Shown one piece after another: positions 22,409 through 39,267 of a stretch of 64,000 nucleotides of DNA. The stretch's first letter is position 1; every line of letters starts with the position of its first letter. The position numbers were made by a program, and so were the translations under genes. The DNA comes from Rotaria sp. Silwood1. Its lineage: Eukaryota; Rotifera; Eurotatoria; Philodinida; Philodinidae. The notes under the pieces are model-generated. The model saw nothing but the letters and a program-made list of their open reading frames with translations, had not been told where the DNA came from and ran no database searches. The stretch lies in the NCBI GenBank assembly GCA_905250075.1, contig CAJNOP010000506.1:88174-152173 (forward strand). The letters run 5' to 3'.

Positions 22409-24417
22409 TAATTCGTATGTTAATAATTCAATATCGAATGAATGAATTGGTCATCAAATAAATTTTATGAAGGAAAATTAATTGCTGATAAATCAGTTAA
22501 AAATCATTTATTAAAAGATTTAAAAAATATTTCCAAGAAAGAAAATGATGATGAAAATTTATCTGAATGTTCATTATTTTTAATTGATACAAATGGTTAT
22601 GATATGAAAGAAATTTATTTTGATGATGAAAATTCACGTGGAAATGAAGGTGAAGTTGAACTTGTTAATATTCGTATAAATGAATTAATTGAAAATTATT
22701 CTCTATCAATTGATCAAATTGGTATAATAACACTATATTATTTACAAGTACAATTATTAAGAGAAAAACTTTTAAATAAATATCCAAATTTAGAAATTAA
22801 ATCTGTTGATAGATTCCAAGGAAGAGAAAAAGATATTATTATTATTTCAATGGTTAGATCAAATTTATATGGTTATTTACTTTTATTTTTATTTTTACAA
22901 AAAACGAGATCTTTTTCATTTTTAGGTGAAGTTGGATTTTTATCAGATAGTCGTCGAATAAATGTTGCTATAAGACGTGCACATAGACATTTATGGATTT
23001 TTTGTAATGCACAAACAGTTACTCATGATCCATTTATTAAAAGATTAATTGATTATATGATTCAACATGGACAAGTTCATTCAGCATTTGAATTTATTGA
23101 TGGTTTTTATTATTTTTTTATCTTTATTTTAAATTTTCATTTTATTTTTTTATTTTTAGAAAATAATTTTTTTCAAGGATCAACTTTACCAAAAAAAATC
23201 AACAAAATCTTTTAAATCAAAACAAATAAAACAAAAATCAAAAAAAGTCAAGTAAAAAAAGAAATGAATGAAAAATAAATAATTTGTTTAATATAATATT
23301 TTTATTTTAGAGAACAAAAAACTGAATGTTCTGAAGCAACAAATACACTTGAAAATGTTTTAACTAATATTCTTGATCAACATATTGAAAGTGTTTTTGA
23401 ATAATCAAGATTTACAAGAATTATAATTTGAAGATGATTTATCACCATTTTATAGACGTTATGTACATCAAGTATGTTTGTGAATAATTAAGCTTTTCAA
23501 GAATCTTTCTATTCAAATATTCTTACTTAGTTTGCTGAAAAACATAATTTACAACATATTAATGAAGATCTTGATCATCAAAGACATATTATTATTAGAA
23601 AAAATATTCCAATTGAAATGAAAATGATTACAAATGAAGAAGAAGAAGAAAATATCAATAAAAAATTTTGTTCATTTTCTGTTAGAAGAAGAAAAAAAAG
23701 GATTCGATAGAAAAGATTGAAAAATCTAAAATATCATCAATAATCATTTCTGATCAAGATTCAATCGTAACAGATAATAATGAGGAAAAGGTAAAATAAA
23801 AAGTCTTTTTTTAATTTTGTATTTTTATTTAAATGAATATTTTATTAGATTGAATTATCTCCAATAGTTGATAAAACAAATCTTTGTCGATATTGTCATA
23901 AAGATATTCCATCACAAAATCTTCAATTATATGAATTATATTGTCAACGTGTTAATCCATTATCTTCATTATCAATTTCAACTAATCAAACTTCTGTAAA
24001 TCAAACTTTTCTTTCAAATCAATTATTATTAAGATTATTTTTAATTTTAGGAAAAAAATTCTCCTAAACTAAATATTGCTTCAGAACATCCAAAAACTGT
24101 TAAGAAAAAAGCAAATAAATTATCATTAATGGATTCAAATGCACCAATTGATGATTTATTAGAAGCAGATCATCAACAAGATAATATTTGTAATGCTCAA
24201 AAATGTAAAATAAAAATAATTTTATTAGGATAATTTTGTTCATATTGTAATCGTCGATATTGTTTTGAACATTCAATGCCTGAAGTTCATGGTTGTGGTC
24301 ATCAAGTATGTCGATATATTAGACAAAATCATATTTCAACAAATTCAAATATTAAACCTGTTTATGAAAATTCATCAATTAACAATGAAAAAAGACCTCT
24401 CTTTAATTCAGATTGAA
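22409..24417 (+). pseudogene. IGHMBP2: IGHMBP2/SMUBP-2-like helicase, 5'-truncated and frame-broken
   Basis: IGHMBP2 is a UPF1-type 5'-3' RNA/DNA helicase linked to ribosomes. Visible in order: LIIQYRM (SF1 motif, 22411-22441), then KNHLLKDL, IKSVDRFQGREKDIIIISMV (motif V region, ~22798-22857), GEVGFLSDSRRINVAIRRAH (motif VI, ~22927-22985; family consensus VAxTRAR is now VAIRRAH), an R3H-like block with RRYVHQ|FAEKHNLQH (~23455-23560), and an AN1-type zinc finger FCSYCNRRYCFEHSMPEVHG (~24235-24295). Damage: the frame breaks right after QYRM at a repeated ATGAATGAATT, consistent with a slippage deletion; another break lies before the R3H block; stops sit in QEL*FED and LLG*FCS (human has Gln in GQFC). 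The whole ATPase core N-terminal to QYRM is absent. Confidence 0.85.
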
Positions 24418-24556
24418 ATTAATAAGACAATTGTTTGTTTTTTAATATTTATTTAAAAAAAATAAAAAAATAAAATGCACCATCAATACAAAAAACTGTT
24501 ACTTATAATACTTTAATTGATGGAGCCGCATAAGATATGTTTCAAATTCTTTTATC

Positions 24557-27943
<3,387 letters not shown>

Positions 27944-28114
27944 ACAGTCTGTGAAGGATTTGGATATTCTCTGTCACGAAATGTGGTAATGTCTGGAGGT
28001 TCTCTGTCACGGTCTGTGATGGCCTCTGGAGTCTCTTTGTCACGGTCTGCGATGGGTTTGGAGCTTCTCTGTCACGGTCTGTGCCAGTCTCTGGAGTTCC
28101 TCTGTCACGGTCTC
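27944..28114. repeat. 33-base minisatellite (GTCACGGTCTGTG unit)
   Basis: Five units of 32-33 bases. The three rightmost are the clearest, each beginning GTCACGGTCTG and containing a CTCTGGAG-like segment. The array ends 60 bases before the start codon of the small gene at 28176. Related motifs recur near 47525-47635 and 51309. Confidence 0.75.
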
Positions 28115-28175
28115 TGTAAAAATTTAATTCGGTAAATTTGATATTTTTTATTTGAATTTTTATTACGAGGAAAAA

Positions 28176-28562
28176 ATGAATTTTAGTATTGGTTATGCTC
28201 GAATTATTCATGCAGGTTTGACTGATACAGAAATTCAAATGGCTACATTTAAGATTCCAACAAGTGAAAAATTTGATGATCATTCAATTTTAGTTACTCA
28301 TCCATCAGTTGTTACTGATCAATCAGTTCTTTTTAATTCAAAGTAGAATTTATGATACGAAATATATTAACTTTTTCTTTTTTTAATAATCGTTTTATTT
28401 TTCACAGAAAGTTTTGGATCATTCTACAGGGGACATGATTATTTTAATACTCATCGTTTTCATATGGATATACCAGTACGTTTATTTCTTTTCTGTATTT
28501 TAGTTTAATAAAATTTTTATTTTTAGAAATATTTTCTTGCACGTCAACATCAAACTAATTAA
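28176..28562 (+). CDS. Small intact three-exon gene, protein not recognised (88 aa)
   Basis: Exons at 28176-28342, 28412-28475 and 28527-28562 join in frame through two short introns with GT..AG ends (GTAGAA..CAGAAAG and GTACGT..TTTTTAG). They give an 88-residue protein ending ARQHQTN and a TAA stop. Features are an N-terminal MNFSIGYARIIHAGLTDTEI, a mid segment rich in Ser/Val/Asp and a C-terminal aromatic/His-rich part with FGSFYRGHDYFNTHRFHMDI. No signal peptide or membrane segment is present. I do not recognise the family. The short size and the YRGH/FN.HRFHMDIPKY style recall small ciliary microtubule-associated proteins, but that is only a resemblance. No in-frame stop or frame break occurs, in contrast to both neighbours. 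Confidence 0.6.
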
Positions 28563-30210
28563 TGTCGATTAAAATAAAAACTTTTTTGAACAAATTGACT
28601 GTGATTAAAGTGCTAATATTTCTCTTTTTTTTCTCTCCTTGAATTAAAATTGTGTATTTCGCTATCTATTTAAAAGATTCGTATAAACCTTTTTCTATGA
28701 TTAATCTTACTTAGTTCTTTTGTTTTTTTTTTGCCTTAATAAAAAAAAAAGAATCTTTTGATCAATAAAATATTTTTCTTTTAATATATTATTCTCAACA
28801 ATGACAACCTTTTATTGATTTTACTCACAACATAGTTCAACCGTTACAAAACACAGAAGTTATTCTAACCATTAGCAGGCTTACCAAACCTCCTGATTTT
28901 CTTACTTTTCTCCTGATAGAAAATCTTCTAAATTCAGGAACTGATTTTTATGATTTTCTCCTGTTTTCAGGTTTTTTTTTTTGCATGACGATTAGAAATA
29001 CCTTGACCCAATAGAGACTTGAAAGAGAGAAGAGATCTATCGGAGTGTTTAATGGATATAATCATCAATAAGGATATACATTGCCTTTCGTCGTGAACTA
29101 GCTTTTAGTCATATGAAATATTTTTGGAATAATAATTGAAATCGAATCAAACAGGATTTAGTTGGAGTTGAATTAGAGATTAAAATGAATACACATTATA
29201 GCTGTACACAGTATTATAATTATCTTTTAAATAAACGAGATTTTTTTAAACAGATTCGATCGTCAGATAAGTATAGTCATATTGCAAAAGTCCCACGAAT
29301 AGTTTAGTAAATTGGTTATACATTGTTTTACTTTTATGTTTTCATTTTAAATATTTGATATGTTAGCTTTGATTTTGTATTTTTTATGTATTCTAATACA
29401 CTGGAAGTCAAAAGTTCGATACTAGTTTTTTGTCTTGAGTGGTATATTACAACTACACAATATTAATTTAATTTGTCTATATGCCTGTATAGTAGAGGTC
29501 TAGTACTACCTATGTATATATCTATATAATACGAAAAGTCCTTGAATATAAAATACAACAAATGATAATAAAATGCTTGAAGTACTTTTTGTTTTGCAAT
29601 AGAAATTATTTCTACAGATTTTATAGAGTTTTCGACAGCACATCTTTTGAAAAAAAATCAAGATTTTATCGTTTATCTATGCAAAGGTATTCGCAAAACA
29701 AACTATGTTGCAAACATTTTGGGACACTCGATATTTCAGTGTTTAATATTTTGGCTATAACATCATCATTTCTCAATAAAATCCAAAATGTTTTTTTTAA
29801 TCAAAATGACCAGTGAAAAAATCTCTACAGAGTCTGATAAAATGAAAAGTCTTTTGAATACTTTGCTAATATAGAAACATGTAGACAAATTAAATTAATG
29901 TTGTGTAGTTTTAATACACAACTCAAAACAAAAGAGTGGTACCCGGCTTTTGACCCGCACTATAATTGCTTATGAAATAATTATTAAAATAAACTTTATG
30001 AAATTATCAATCTTTCCTAATTTTATTTCACCTATAAGAAAATTTTTTAGTCACCATCTTGATTTGAAAACGAGAAAAGTGCATATAAGAGTGAAAACTT
30101 GGATCTTATCAGATAAAAACTACCGAATGGCTTTTGACCTTCAAAGAAAAGCCTCCTGATTTTTTATAAAAGACTCCTGATTTCTAAAATTTGAATTTGG
30201 TCTAAGGGCT
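28563..30210. other. Non-coding stretch
   Basis: No supported gene. Short CCTCCTGATTTT direct repeats near 28890-28980 and 30150-30185 bracket most of the stretch and may mark an old insertion. Confidence 0.4.
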
Positions 30211-30709
30211 CAAATCACTTTTTGACTAAGACAATGTTTATTTGATAAGTAATAGAAAAGTCTAGAATGATCTTGTTTTCCAGATCTTACATCAAAATTT
30301 AACTGGATTTTTCAATAAAAAGTTGTGATTACGTAACAAAAATTGACTTGAAACTATGCATGAACAAAGTTTTCAATTAGATTAGTTTATTGAATAAAAT
30401 TGTAACTTTTCTAGTATCTCCTTCCTATCTTGAGATTTGGAATATTCGAAATTCTCTCAGGTGTAAAAGCAAATTTTGTTCATATATTTAGATCTTGAAA
30501 AAGAAAATACTTGTTGCACAATCAATTAATCTCATTAAGAACTTTGTTCATGCAAAGTTCGAAGGCGATTTTTCATGTGATCACGATTTTTTGTTGAAAG
30601 ATCCAGTTAAATATTGACGTCTTGAAAAGAAAGGCCCACAAAACTAAACCATTCTAGATTTTTCTCTTAGTCATCAAATGAATACCGTCTTGTTCAAAAA
30701 AACGATTTG
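30211..30709. repeat. Foldback element FB4
   Basis: The left arm from AAATCACTTTTTGACTAAGA and the reverse complement of the right arm ending AACGATTTGA align over ~170 bases at roughly 75-80%. Shared blocks include TCTAGAATG, TTAACTGGAT.TTTCAA.AAAAA and ATGCATGAACAAAGTT. The centre of ~160 bases is non-coding. Confidence 0.65.
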
Positions 30710-31149
30710 ACACTAGGAGACGTTTCCTCATTAGTGGAGACCTGATCGCCATGTCTATTGTTTTTATATTTCTTTCGACTATAATCGATTGACATTAAAA
30801 TATTGACAGTATACATCGTGATATAAGGCAAGAATAGTGATTTACAGTTGTTTTTTTCTTTTGTTCTTTTTGTTTTATTTTTCGATCGTTAAAGCATAAT
30901 AGAATCTTTCATTGATAATCACTTGAGCAGTATGACGTCAATACAAATCATAAGAACAAAGTCTAAAAGTCGAGTATGTCGTTTTCATCTGATAAGAATT
31001 AGTGATACGATAAGGTGTTTTCTAGAACGATAAGACATACAAGATATGTATAATTTCAAATATTTAAATAAAATCTCCAGTCTATTTCATCTTAATGACA
31101 GAAGTTTATTTTTCAAATCAATCTTCTCTCTACAAATTAACGATCAAAG

Positions 31150-32060
31150 GAATACTTTTGGAAGAAAAAGCCTTATATCAACCATATTAATAATAACATA
31201 GATATCATTTATTATCCATCAGAAATACATCGTATATTAGCAGATGGTATCAAAGTAAAGAACCATTCAACTATATATGAATAATCAAATTAGAAATTTT
31301 ATGTAAAAAAGGATATTTTTTTTCAAATTTCTGTTATGTTTATAACCATATTTGACATATCTTTCACTACGCTTTTTTTTCGATCATTACAAATTCTATT
31401 TTAAAAGAAATTTCTTTTTAAATATACTTGTAATGAAGTTTCAGGTTTCATATTAACATGAAATACTATTCATTATTCAAGTATTTGTGTAAATCCATAC
31501 GTAAATTGATGCCATATGAAACATTGATAAATTAAAGTTATAATTCGAATTGTTATTTAGACCTAAAATATATCGAACAGACCGAAGATAAATGATCGAT
31601 GGCTAATTCCATTAGAAGATATATACCTAGAAGATGAAATTGCATGTGACTATAATTTATTCGGTCGTGGTATGGCAACTAAAAAGAAAGGAATTTTGCC
31701 ATTTTCACTGTCGATTTTGTATGAAAGAGTCTACGAGACTTCAATGAAATTTTAAAAACGTTATATTTTCTTTTTTCGTAATTTTTATTGGAAAATTTTT
31801 TTTTTGTCAAATGTTTTCATATAATGGAAATTGTTTCGAATTTAAATATCTTCATGAAACTGAAAAAGACAAAGTTTTATTCGGTGTAACATCGGATATT
31901 CAAATAATATATTCGTCAGACACACAAAAACCAGTAATTGATGTTATCTAAACAAGATATTATTTTACCTAATAATGAGAATAAAATCATATTTAATTGG
32001 AAAGTGAACATAAAGCACAATATGAAATAATTGGTTAAGGAAAAGTATGAGTGTACTGCG
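31150..32060 (+). pseudogene. Fragments of an unrecognised, decayed gene
   Basis: Several plus-strand segments look coding but cannot be joined in one frame: NIDIIYYPSEIHRILADGIK (~31198-31258), PLEDIYLEDEIACDYNLFGR (~31602-31665) and FKYLHETEKDKVLFGVTSDI (~31840-31900). Stops and short frame breaks lie between them, for example after VIDVI. Segment spacing suggests exons with short introns. I do not recognise the protein. Confidence 0.4.
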
Positions 32061-32949
32061 ATCAATAAACCAGAAAATGATTTTACTTATATCAATATCC
32101 TTTGTTGATCGAAGACTGATAAGAGAAGGTCCCAGACTGTCTAATCGGTTTTTTTTCACCTAGTAGATTATAAGTAATCAACCGTGCTAATTACGAATAT
32201 CAATACATCACTGGCAACTAGAACTCCAGAGACTGATTACTGGAAAGTCTGTTTTTCCGTCGAAACCTTTTTTGATCCATCTAGATTGTGATCTTTCAAA
32301 TATAGTAAAACTTCTCTATTGCAAACATGATGAAGACCGCTAAAAATGTTCACTATAAAGGCATGTTCAGTTTAGAAATTTACCGTGAAATGAAGAAACT
32401 CTTCCCGAATATCTAGGTCCACATTAATCTTAGGAAGTTTTTCAATTACAACACAAGATTTGATGTCATTTTTTTGTCTTTTTACTTTTGAATCACTATC
32501 GATATCAATTAGTTTTAATTATAATCCAAGAAGGAAAACATTAAAAAATGTTCATTGTTAAGAATAAGAATTTGTTCACATTAGAGAGAGACATTCCTAG
32601 CAAAAAATTGCTCCCTCAAACTTAGCAAGCGTTGACTAGTGGAGGTTTTATTTTAGATAGGATTATGAACAAAGTTTTCTAGAAACTTATATTATTCAAC
32701 AAAGATTAAAATATCATACATTTCTCTTTCACTTGCATTTTTTCCTTTAAATCCTCGAATAAAGTTTAGATTGAAAAAAATATTTTTTTTTAATCAATAT
32801 TTAACATAATAGTCAATTAAATTCATTGACAGATTCGATGTTTTGTTTCATAATAATGAAAAAAGTTTACAAAAAAAAAAAAACTCGAAGTGTATTTTGT
32901 TATGTTCGCTTGTTGTTTGTCAATAAATAAAGACATTGTATAATTGTTA
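32061..32949. other. Non-coding stretch
   Basis: No supported feature. Confidence 0.4.
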
Positions 32950-33933
32950 TTAACAACATGGAACTAATAGATCACAAATAACTGGATCATTCATACATCT
33001 GAGAAAACAAATGATAAAAATATTGATAAATAATTTGTTTTTAAAATCATACCCATTAACAAATTCTTGTTTACTTAATTTCTTATCACCACTAATGTCT
33101 AGTTTAGCAATGATTTCCTTAGCACGTTTTTTTTTTTGGATCCGATTCACCTTTTTGATCAGTTATACCAGCACGGTAGTACTATAAGAACAGAAAATCT
33201 AATTTTATCGAATGAAAAACAAAATGCAAAAGAAATTTTACCATAACTGATATTAAATTAGTTAGTTCTTTTCGATAAATTTGTCCATCGTTCGGAATCA
33301 TCCCATCTAAATAAAAACAATAAAAAAAAGACAATCAATAATTAATGAATACTAACAAATCAAATACAAATGTAAGTCTTTCTTCTAAGTTGCCTAATTT
33401 TTTTCTAATAGGAATTAATACAAGAAGTTCATTGAAATCAATTGTACCATCATCATTTATATTGATTCGATCAAAAATTTCTCTAAATATTATCAATAAA
33501 AAAAATTCAATAAAATTTTATATAATTATTCTTACGTTATATCTGCTTGATCATGTGGATGTAATTTCTGATAATAATCAATAAATGTCTTTTTATCAAG
33601 TGTACCTGATGGATATTGACGAAGAAAATCCTGCAAATGAAAAAAAAAACCAACGATCGATCATTTGGATAGTTCATTCGAAGAAATATAATTAATACAA
33701 AATACTGTATGCCATTCTCGAATTTCTATTTTATAAAAATAAATCAAAATAGAAGACTTCAATAACTAGTAAAATTTGTTTTACCTTGCTCAGTAAGTTT
33801 AGCATTTGCTGTAAGTATATCACATTCTAGAATTATATTTTAAAAAAACTATGACAGGCTGAATATAATTTACTTTAAAAAAAAGTTTACCCTTAGGAGT
33901 CAAATTCATATTTGTTCGACCTTTTTTTGGCAT
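32950..33933 (-). pseudogene. Neuronal-calcium-sensor-like EF-hand gene with frame breaks
   Basis: NCS proteins are four-EF-hand calcium switches. Eight short minus-strand exons are in family order: MPKKGRTNMNLTPK (33933-33891), ANAKLTEQ (~33808-33785), EIREWHT (~33735-33710), FLRQYPSGTLDKKTFIDYYQ (~33633-33540; hallmark of the degenerate first EF hand), FDRININDDGTIDFNELLVL (~33487-33400; EF loop N-x-N-D-D-G), DGMIPNDGQIYRKELTNLIS (~33305-33242), ITDQKGESDP + KKKRAKEIIAKLDISGDKKL (~33181-33055) and CMNDPVICDLLVPCC (~33002-32950). Problems: the exon ending FVFDL does not splice in frame to DGMIPND, and an 11-A run after ESDP shifts the frame by one base. The N terminus lacks the MG.. myristoylation start. 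The homopolymer shift could be a sequencing error, so this might be a real gene. Confidence 0.72.
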
Positions 33934-35109
33934 TATTCTTTGTTCGTTAATAAAGATATTTTTCGTTAGATAATGAGTGACTTTTTTTCTTTATAGTTTT
34001 TAGTTGAAATTGAGTAAGCGTCGATAAAATGTGATCAACAAAGTGTATGCATTATACTTAAAGAATTGAAAGAAACAAAAACAACATTCACTTTTATATG
34101 TACTCAGAAATTAACTACTGACAGAATGAAAGAAAATCAAATCAACCATATTAATTATTTGGCAAACAACACTAAGATTAATATATGTTGATGATGTCAT
34201 TATGCTTGATTCAATAGTGTTTATAATCTTCGACTACGACAAAATAATATCGTCATTGGTGATTACTAGCAGATCGTAGATTAAACTTTGAATACTGATT
34301 TTTCTTTTTGGTACAACTGACGAAGAGAGTAATGCATTCAAATGCAATATTAAATAAATAGAAAAGAAAAAACAAAAACATGAAGTCTCGGATTAAGTAG
34401 GTTTTTCTCTCCTATGAGTAAAATAATATGAGAATGAAATCTATAGGTTTTATTCCGAGACTAGGACTCTATGCATACAAATGATTATTCATTGATATAT
34501 TTGAAAAACTTAGATATGTGTGAACTTGTCTATAGGCTCGAGTATTTCCTTTTAGAATTCGTCCAGGAACTTGTTCCAATATCACTATTCTTGTTCGAAG
34601 TACAACTCGACGAGCTCTATCGAATAATATAATTAGATTTCCTATAGCTCAAAACTGCTTCCTGAAAAGCCGATTTAACTTGTTTTTTTTTTAACACGGA
34701 GAGTCAGTATACTACGGCATATTTGCTTATGGGATTCGTTTAGGAGATATTTCTCGATGAGTATACACTGTATGTCTGCTATTGACGAATGATTTTCCCA
34801 AAATATATCTCTCAAACTGTCAAATGTTTATCAACTGTCATTCATCAAGCCTCTTTTTTTTATTTCGCTGCCTAAGAAGAATCGATGCCTGACATGAGAC
34901 TTGTCAGTACGAAGAATTTACATTTATATATAGGAAAGAGAGCATTTAAAGAAAATAATAGAATTCATAAAAGTGAGAGAGTGAGCATAAGGGGGATCAA
35001 GAAGTAAGACGAGGACGGGTTAAACACCATGAAAGGAGTGAAGAAACAGGCGGGGGTCAAGATACGTTAGTGATATATACACAGGTTAAAACAAGCATTT
35101 TTCGATAAC
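33934..35109. other. Non-coding stretch
   Basis: No supported gene. GTCTCGGATTAA near 34385 pairs with TTATTCCGAGAC near 34450 as a short stem. Confidence 0.4.
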
Positions 35110-35380
35110 TGTTACATGATTGTTGAATCGTTTAGTCCTACGAACAGTCTGAACGTTTCTGAATTTTCCCGTAGCCATTCATTTCTATGTAAGTTACGGA
35201 TAAGTTGCTCTGCAAGCAATTCTTCATCTTTTGATTCAGCAAATCCTATAAAATATTTATTCCAATGTCCCGTATATCTATTAACTAATAAGAATTCGTT
35301 GAATATGAACTCGAAGAACTCATCTGGCTAGTGCTGACAATGTAAAGCCCGTTTTACACAAGTAGAATAGAAATGCGCTA
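35110..35380 (-). pseudogene. Unrecognised gene fragment
   Basis: The minus strand has about 70 codons of good coding character, including FNEFLLVNRYTGHWNKYFIG, AEQLIRNLHRNEWLRENSE and an end at GLNDSTIM followed by a stop. An in-frame TAG lies just before the start of this block (CQH*PDEFFEF), with coding-like sequence continuing upstream of it. I do not recognise the family. Confidence 0.4.
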
Positions 35381-36479
35381 ATTGTCTACGTTGGCATTGA
35401 GAGAAAAGGAGGAAAATAGCGAAAAGCCAGGTGAATATGGAGAGAATATATCAGGAGAACAACATCCTATGAAGCTCAGAAGATGTCATTCTATAAATGC
35501 GACAGAAGTTTATCATGTAAACTCTTTGGCAAATTTTTAGTAAGGATTTATTGATCATTATTGACCTGGCCAGTTATGGACTAATCCAATAGGTGAGGTA
35601 TTTATAGGATGTACACCATTTTTACCACATCTCAGGTTGAATTTAGGCCTTTCATTCACTCTCCATGCTCTGTCAGACTAGAATACCTCGATTTTTTCGT
35701 AATTAATTAGTTGAACCGAAAGTAATGAAAGATTATCAAAGAAAACCTTAAGTCTCCTCTCAAGATTCAGACATTGTTCAGAATATTTAGCTCCAATCCG
35801 GCTGGCATCAAGTCTCTTGAGTTAATTTGAATTCTAATGCGTAGGTGCCTTTTTTTTGTTATCCTGTGCATTCATTTGTATCAGAGATACCATATGGTAA
35901 CTATGTTACAGGCAGACATACATAGATGAATTCTCGTTTCTAGACTTTATCCTTTCGATCTCCGGAAAAATACTTTTAGTTTAGTTGAGTCTTCTTTTTT
36001 CTGCAAATGAGGATAAAATATATTGAATTAATGTTTCGTTTGTTCTTCAAATAAGTTTTTTCATTCTTTAACAAATAAGACTTTGATGATTTCTCTTCAA
36101 TGTATAAATTGATTTGTCTAGTTAAATTAAATATTTACAAATTGAATCAAATAAACTAATGATTTCGCTGTTGATTTTTTTCAAAACTATTATATATTCG
36201 TATACATAAAAGAAAAGCATGCTTATGTAAGAGTAAAAAAAAAAAAAAGATGGAAGAACGTAAAAAGACAAAATTGACACCATAGAATGTTATAATGATA
36301 AAACTCTGATAACTAGCAAAATGTTTTTTCAAGAATAAAAATCGATACGAAACAAAACCAAATGTTCACTGTTAATTGAAATAAATAAAGACAATAAATA
36401 ATTATTGATAGACACGCTAAACAAAAACAAAAAGAATAATAATAAATCTAATAAAATACTTTTTTTTTACTTGAAAATT
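35381..36479. other. Non-coding stretch
   Basis: Includes the 3' flank of the spectrin-repeat gene. A KASH membrane tail, expected if that gene were a complete nesprin, was looked for here and not found. Confidence 0.45.
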
Positions 36480-39267
36480 GCTATTTGATGTTCTAATTGG
36501 TGAATGATTTATTGATGAAAAATTTTCATATAAATCATTTGTAGCTAATCATTTTTCTAAACGTTCAAGATAAATTTTAACAATTCGTTTTATTAAATTA
36601 AAACGATCAAACATTAATTTTAAATCATTTGTTATACGTAATTGATCACCAGATAAAAGACATTTTAAACGATCATTTATATTAATTAAACGTTGATAAA
36701 GTATTTCAAGATCATCATGAATAGGAATAAAACGATGAAGTTTTCTACGATAAATACTTATATTTATTTCTCTTTCATCAACAGGTTCTAATGAATGACT
36801 TAATGATTCAAGATGATCTAATTGTAAATTGATATCTAACATTGCATGTTTTATATCTTCTGCTTGAATAAAATTTGTCTATTTAAAAAACAAAAAAAAA
36901 AAAGAAAATATATTATTCGAAAAAAAACAAAATATTTAAAATATCTACTTTGATTTCTCGATGTTCACGGTTTTTGCTAGGAAATAAAAATTCAAAATTT
37001 TCTTTAATTGATTGAAGACGATGATCAATCAATAACCATTAACTTGTATCATCACTAAATTGATCAGCTAGATCCATTGTTGATTTAAAAAGTGTTTGAA
37101 ATTCATCTAAAATATATTCAAATAATATGTAACAAAAAAAAAGAATTTATTTGTTTTTATATGAAACCTAATCGTTGAACTTGATCACGATGTGCATCTG
37201 CTTTTGAATAAACAGTTTGAGGTACTAAAAAAAAGTTGTTTACTTAATCGTGATGAAATTAAAATGTGAAACACAAAAAAAAATAGTGTTATTTTATTTA
37301 CATTAATCATCTAGAGTTGTAAATCATTCAGCTGCTTGTTCAAGATCTTCTAATTGTCGTTTAAAATGTTTCCATTTTAGGCGATTTTCTTTTAAATGTT
37401 CATCTTTATCATGAGCTAATCTTTGTAAACGATTCCATTTGTCCATAATATCTATTTAAAAATTTATTGAATTAAAATCAATTGATTTTTATATCATTCT
37501 TACTAACAACAACTGGATCATTATTAAGATTATCAACTAATAAATGACCAAATTCTTGTTCAATTTCTTGAATTATTTCACGTAATGCTTTAATCTTTCG
37601 ACGTTTTGTTGTTAATATTCGAGTCTAAATAGAATTATTTAGAATTTTCATTTTATTTTATTTAAAACGAAAAAAATAATATTCTTTTACATAAGTAAAT
37701 TCAATAGGTAAATCTTCAACATGAACACTAATTGATGTTTCAGAACGAAATCTTTCTTCTTTGGCAAGAAAATCACCATTTATTTGAACGAGAATATCTT
37801 CAAAATCAGATAAAAGTTCCTGAGCACGTTGATATTGATCACCCAATTCTATTTGATCATATGAACGAAAAAATCGATCTCGTAAACGAAAATAACGTTG
37901 AGGTGAACGAGATCCTATGAATGAAAATAATAAAAAAAAAAAAATAATAAAACAATAAAATTAAAATTCTACTTGATAATGTTGGTGAAGCTAAACGTTT
38001 ATGTGTTGATGATGTAGAGAAAAATGTTTGATGAGGTGGTGAAGAACGAGCAGAAGTAATTAAATCGAAATGATGCTAAAAATTTAAGAAAATATATAAA
38101 CTATCTAATATCTTCCATTAACTTTATTTCTTACATCACTTGAATTGATTAATTTTTGTTTAAGTTTTTTAATACGTTTTGTCAAATCTCTTAATTGTTG
38201 ACAAAATTTTGTTAATTCATTCATATTAATTGTTAAACCTCTTGCATCAATTGTTTTACTAAGTAAATAATTAGCACATGTTCGAGCATATTCAATTTTA
38301 GTTTGTTTTTCTTGAATTTCTCGATCCATATCCTTAAAATGAAAATAATATTTTAATAAAGACAATAAAATTAAATAATACATCTAATTGTCGAATTTTT
38401 TCATTTGATGGTGCTTCTGATAAATGTTCAAGATTAGTTAAAAGTAAATCTAAATCAGTTAACCAAAGTGCTAATGAATCTTGTGTTAATTGAAAATCAC
38501 CATGTACACTTAACATATATTTAAGCTAAAATAATAATAAAAATAAAAAAAACATGAAATTGAATTTTCTTTTTTTTTGTTAAATACATTTTTCATTGTT
38601 TCATGTACTGTTCCAATTAATATTTCCCAACGAGTATTAATTTCTTTAATTTTTGAACGAATTTCTCCTGTAGAATCTGCTGTTGGATGATTTCGAATAA
38701 TTTCTGAATAATTATCTGTAATTTGTTGAATATCTTTTTCATCATTATCTAATGTTCGTTTAAAATTCTTAAAAATTTAAATAAATAAGAAAATGTTAGA
38801 AAAAAAAAAAGAAATTTTTGAAATCTCAAACCTCAAGAGTTTTGTATTCATTTTTAACACCTTGTAAACCTTGTCCACATGTTCTTTTAACTTCATTAAG
38901 AAATCGTTCATGATCAGTAATCATTTTTGATGCACGTTTTATTGCATCTTCAACATTTTTCCATGATACATGTTGTGTATCCAATCTATCATTTATGAAA
39001 TATTTTATTTTATTAAAATGAATAAATTCTTTACTCAAGTTTTCTTTTTCGTATTAAATCTTTCAATGATGTCCAACGTTGTTCAATTGATTGAATTGTT
39101 CGTGGTATTGAATTAATATTTCGTGAACGAAGATCAATTTCACTTAATAAATTATGACCAAGTGCTAGAACACTACTAACAATAGTAGTATGTTTTTCAA
39201 TATCTGCTTCGATTGCCTAAAAATTTCAAAAATATTTTTGTTTAGTTTGTTTGACGCTAACGGATTT

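Noticed and set aside
28019-28110. Arg/Asp-rich repeat protein on the minus strand
   Set aside because: Translation of the 33-base minisatellite.
34186-34230. A YVDD-like motif (LIYVDDVIMLD) suggesting reverse transcriptase
   Set aside because: No other RT motifs or open frame around it, and stops close by on both sides. Chance match.
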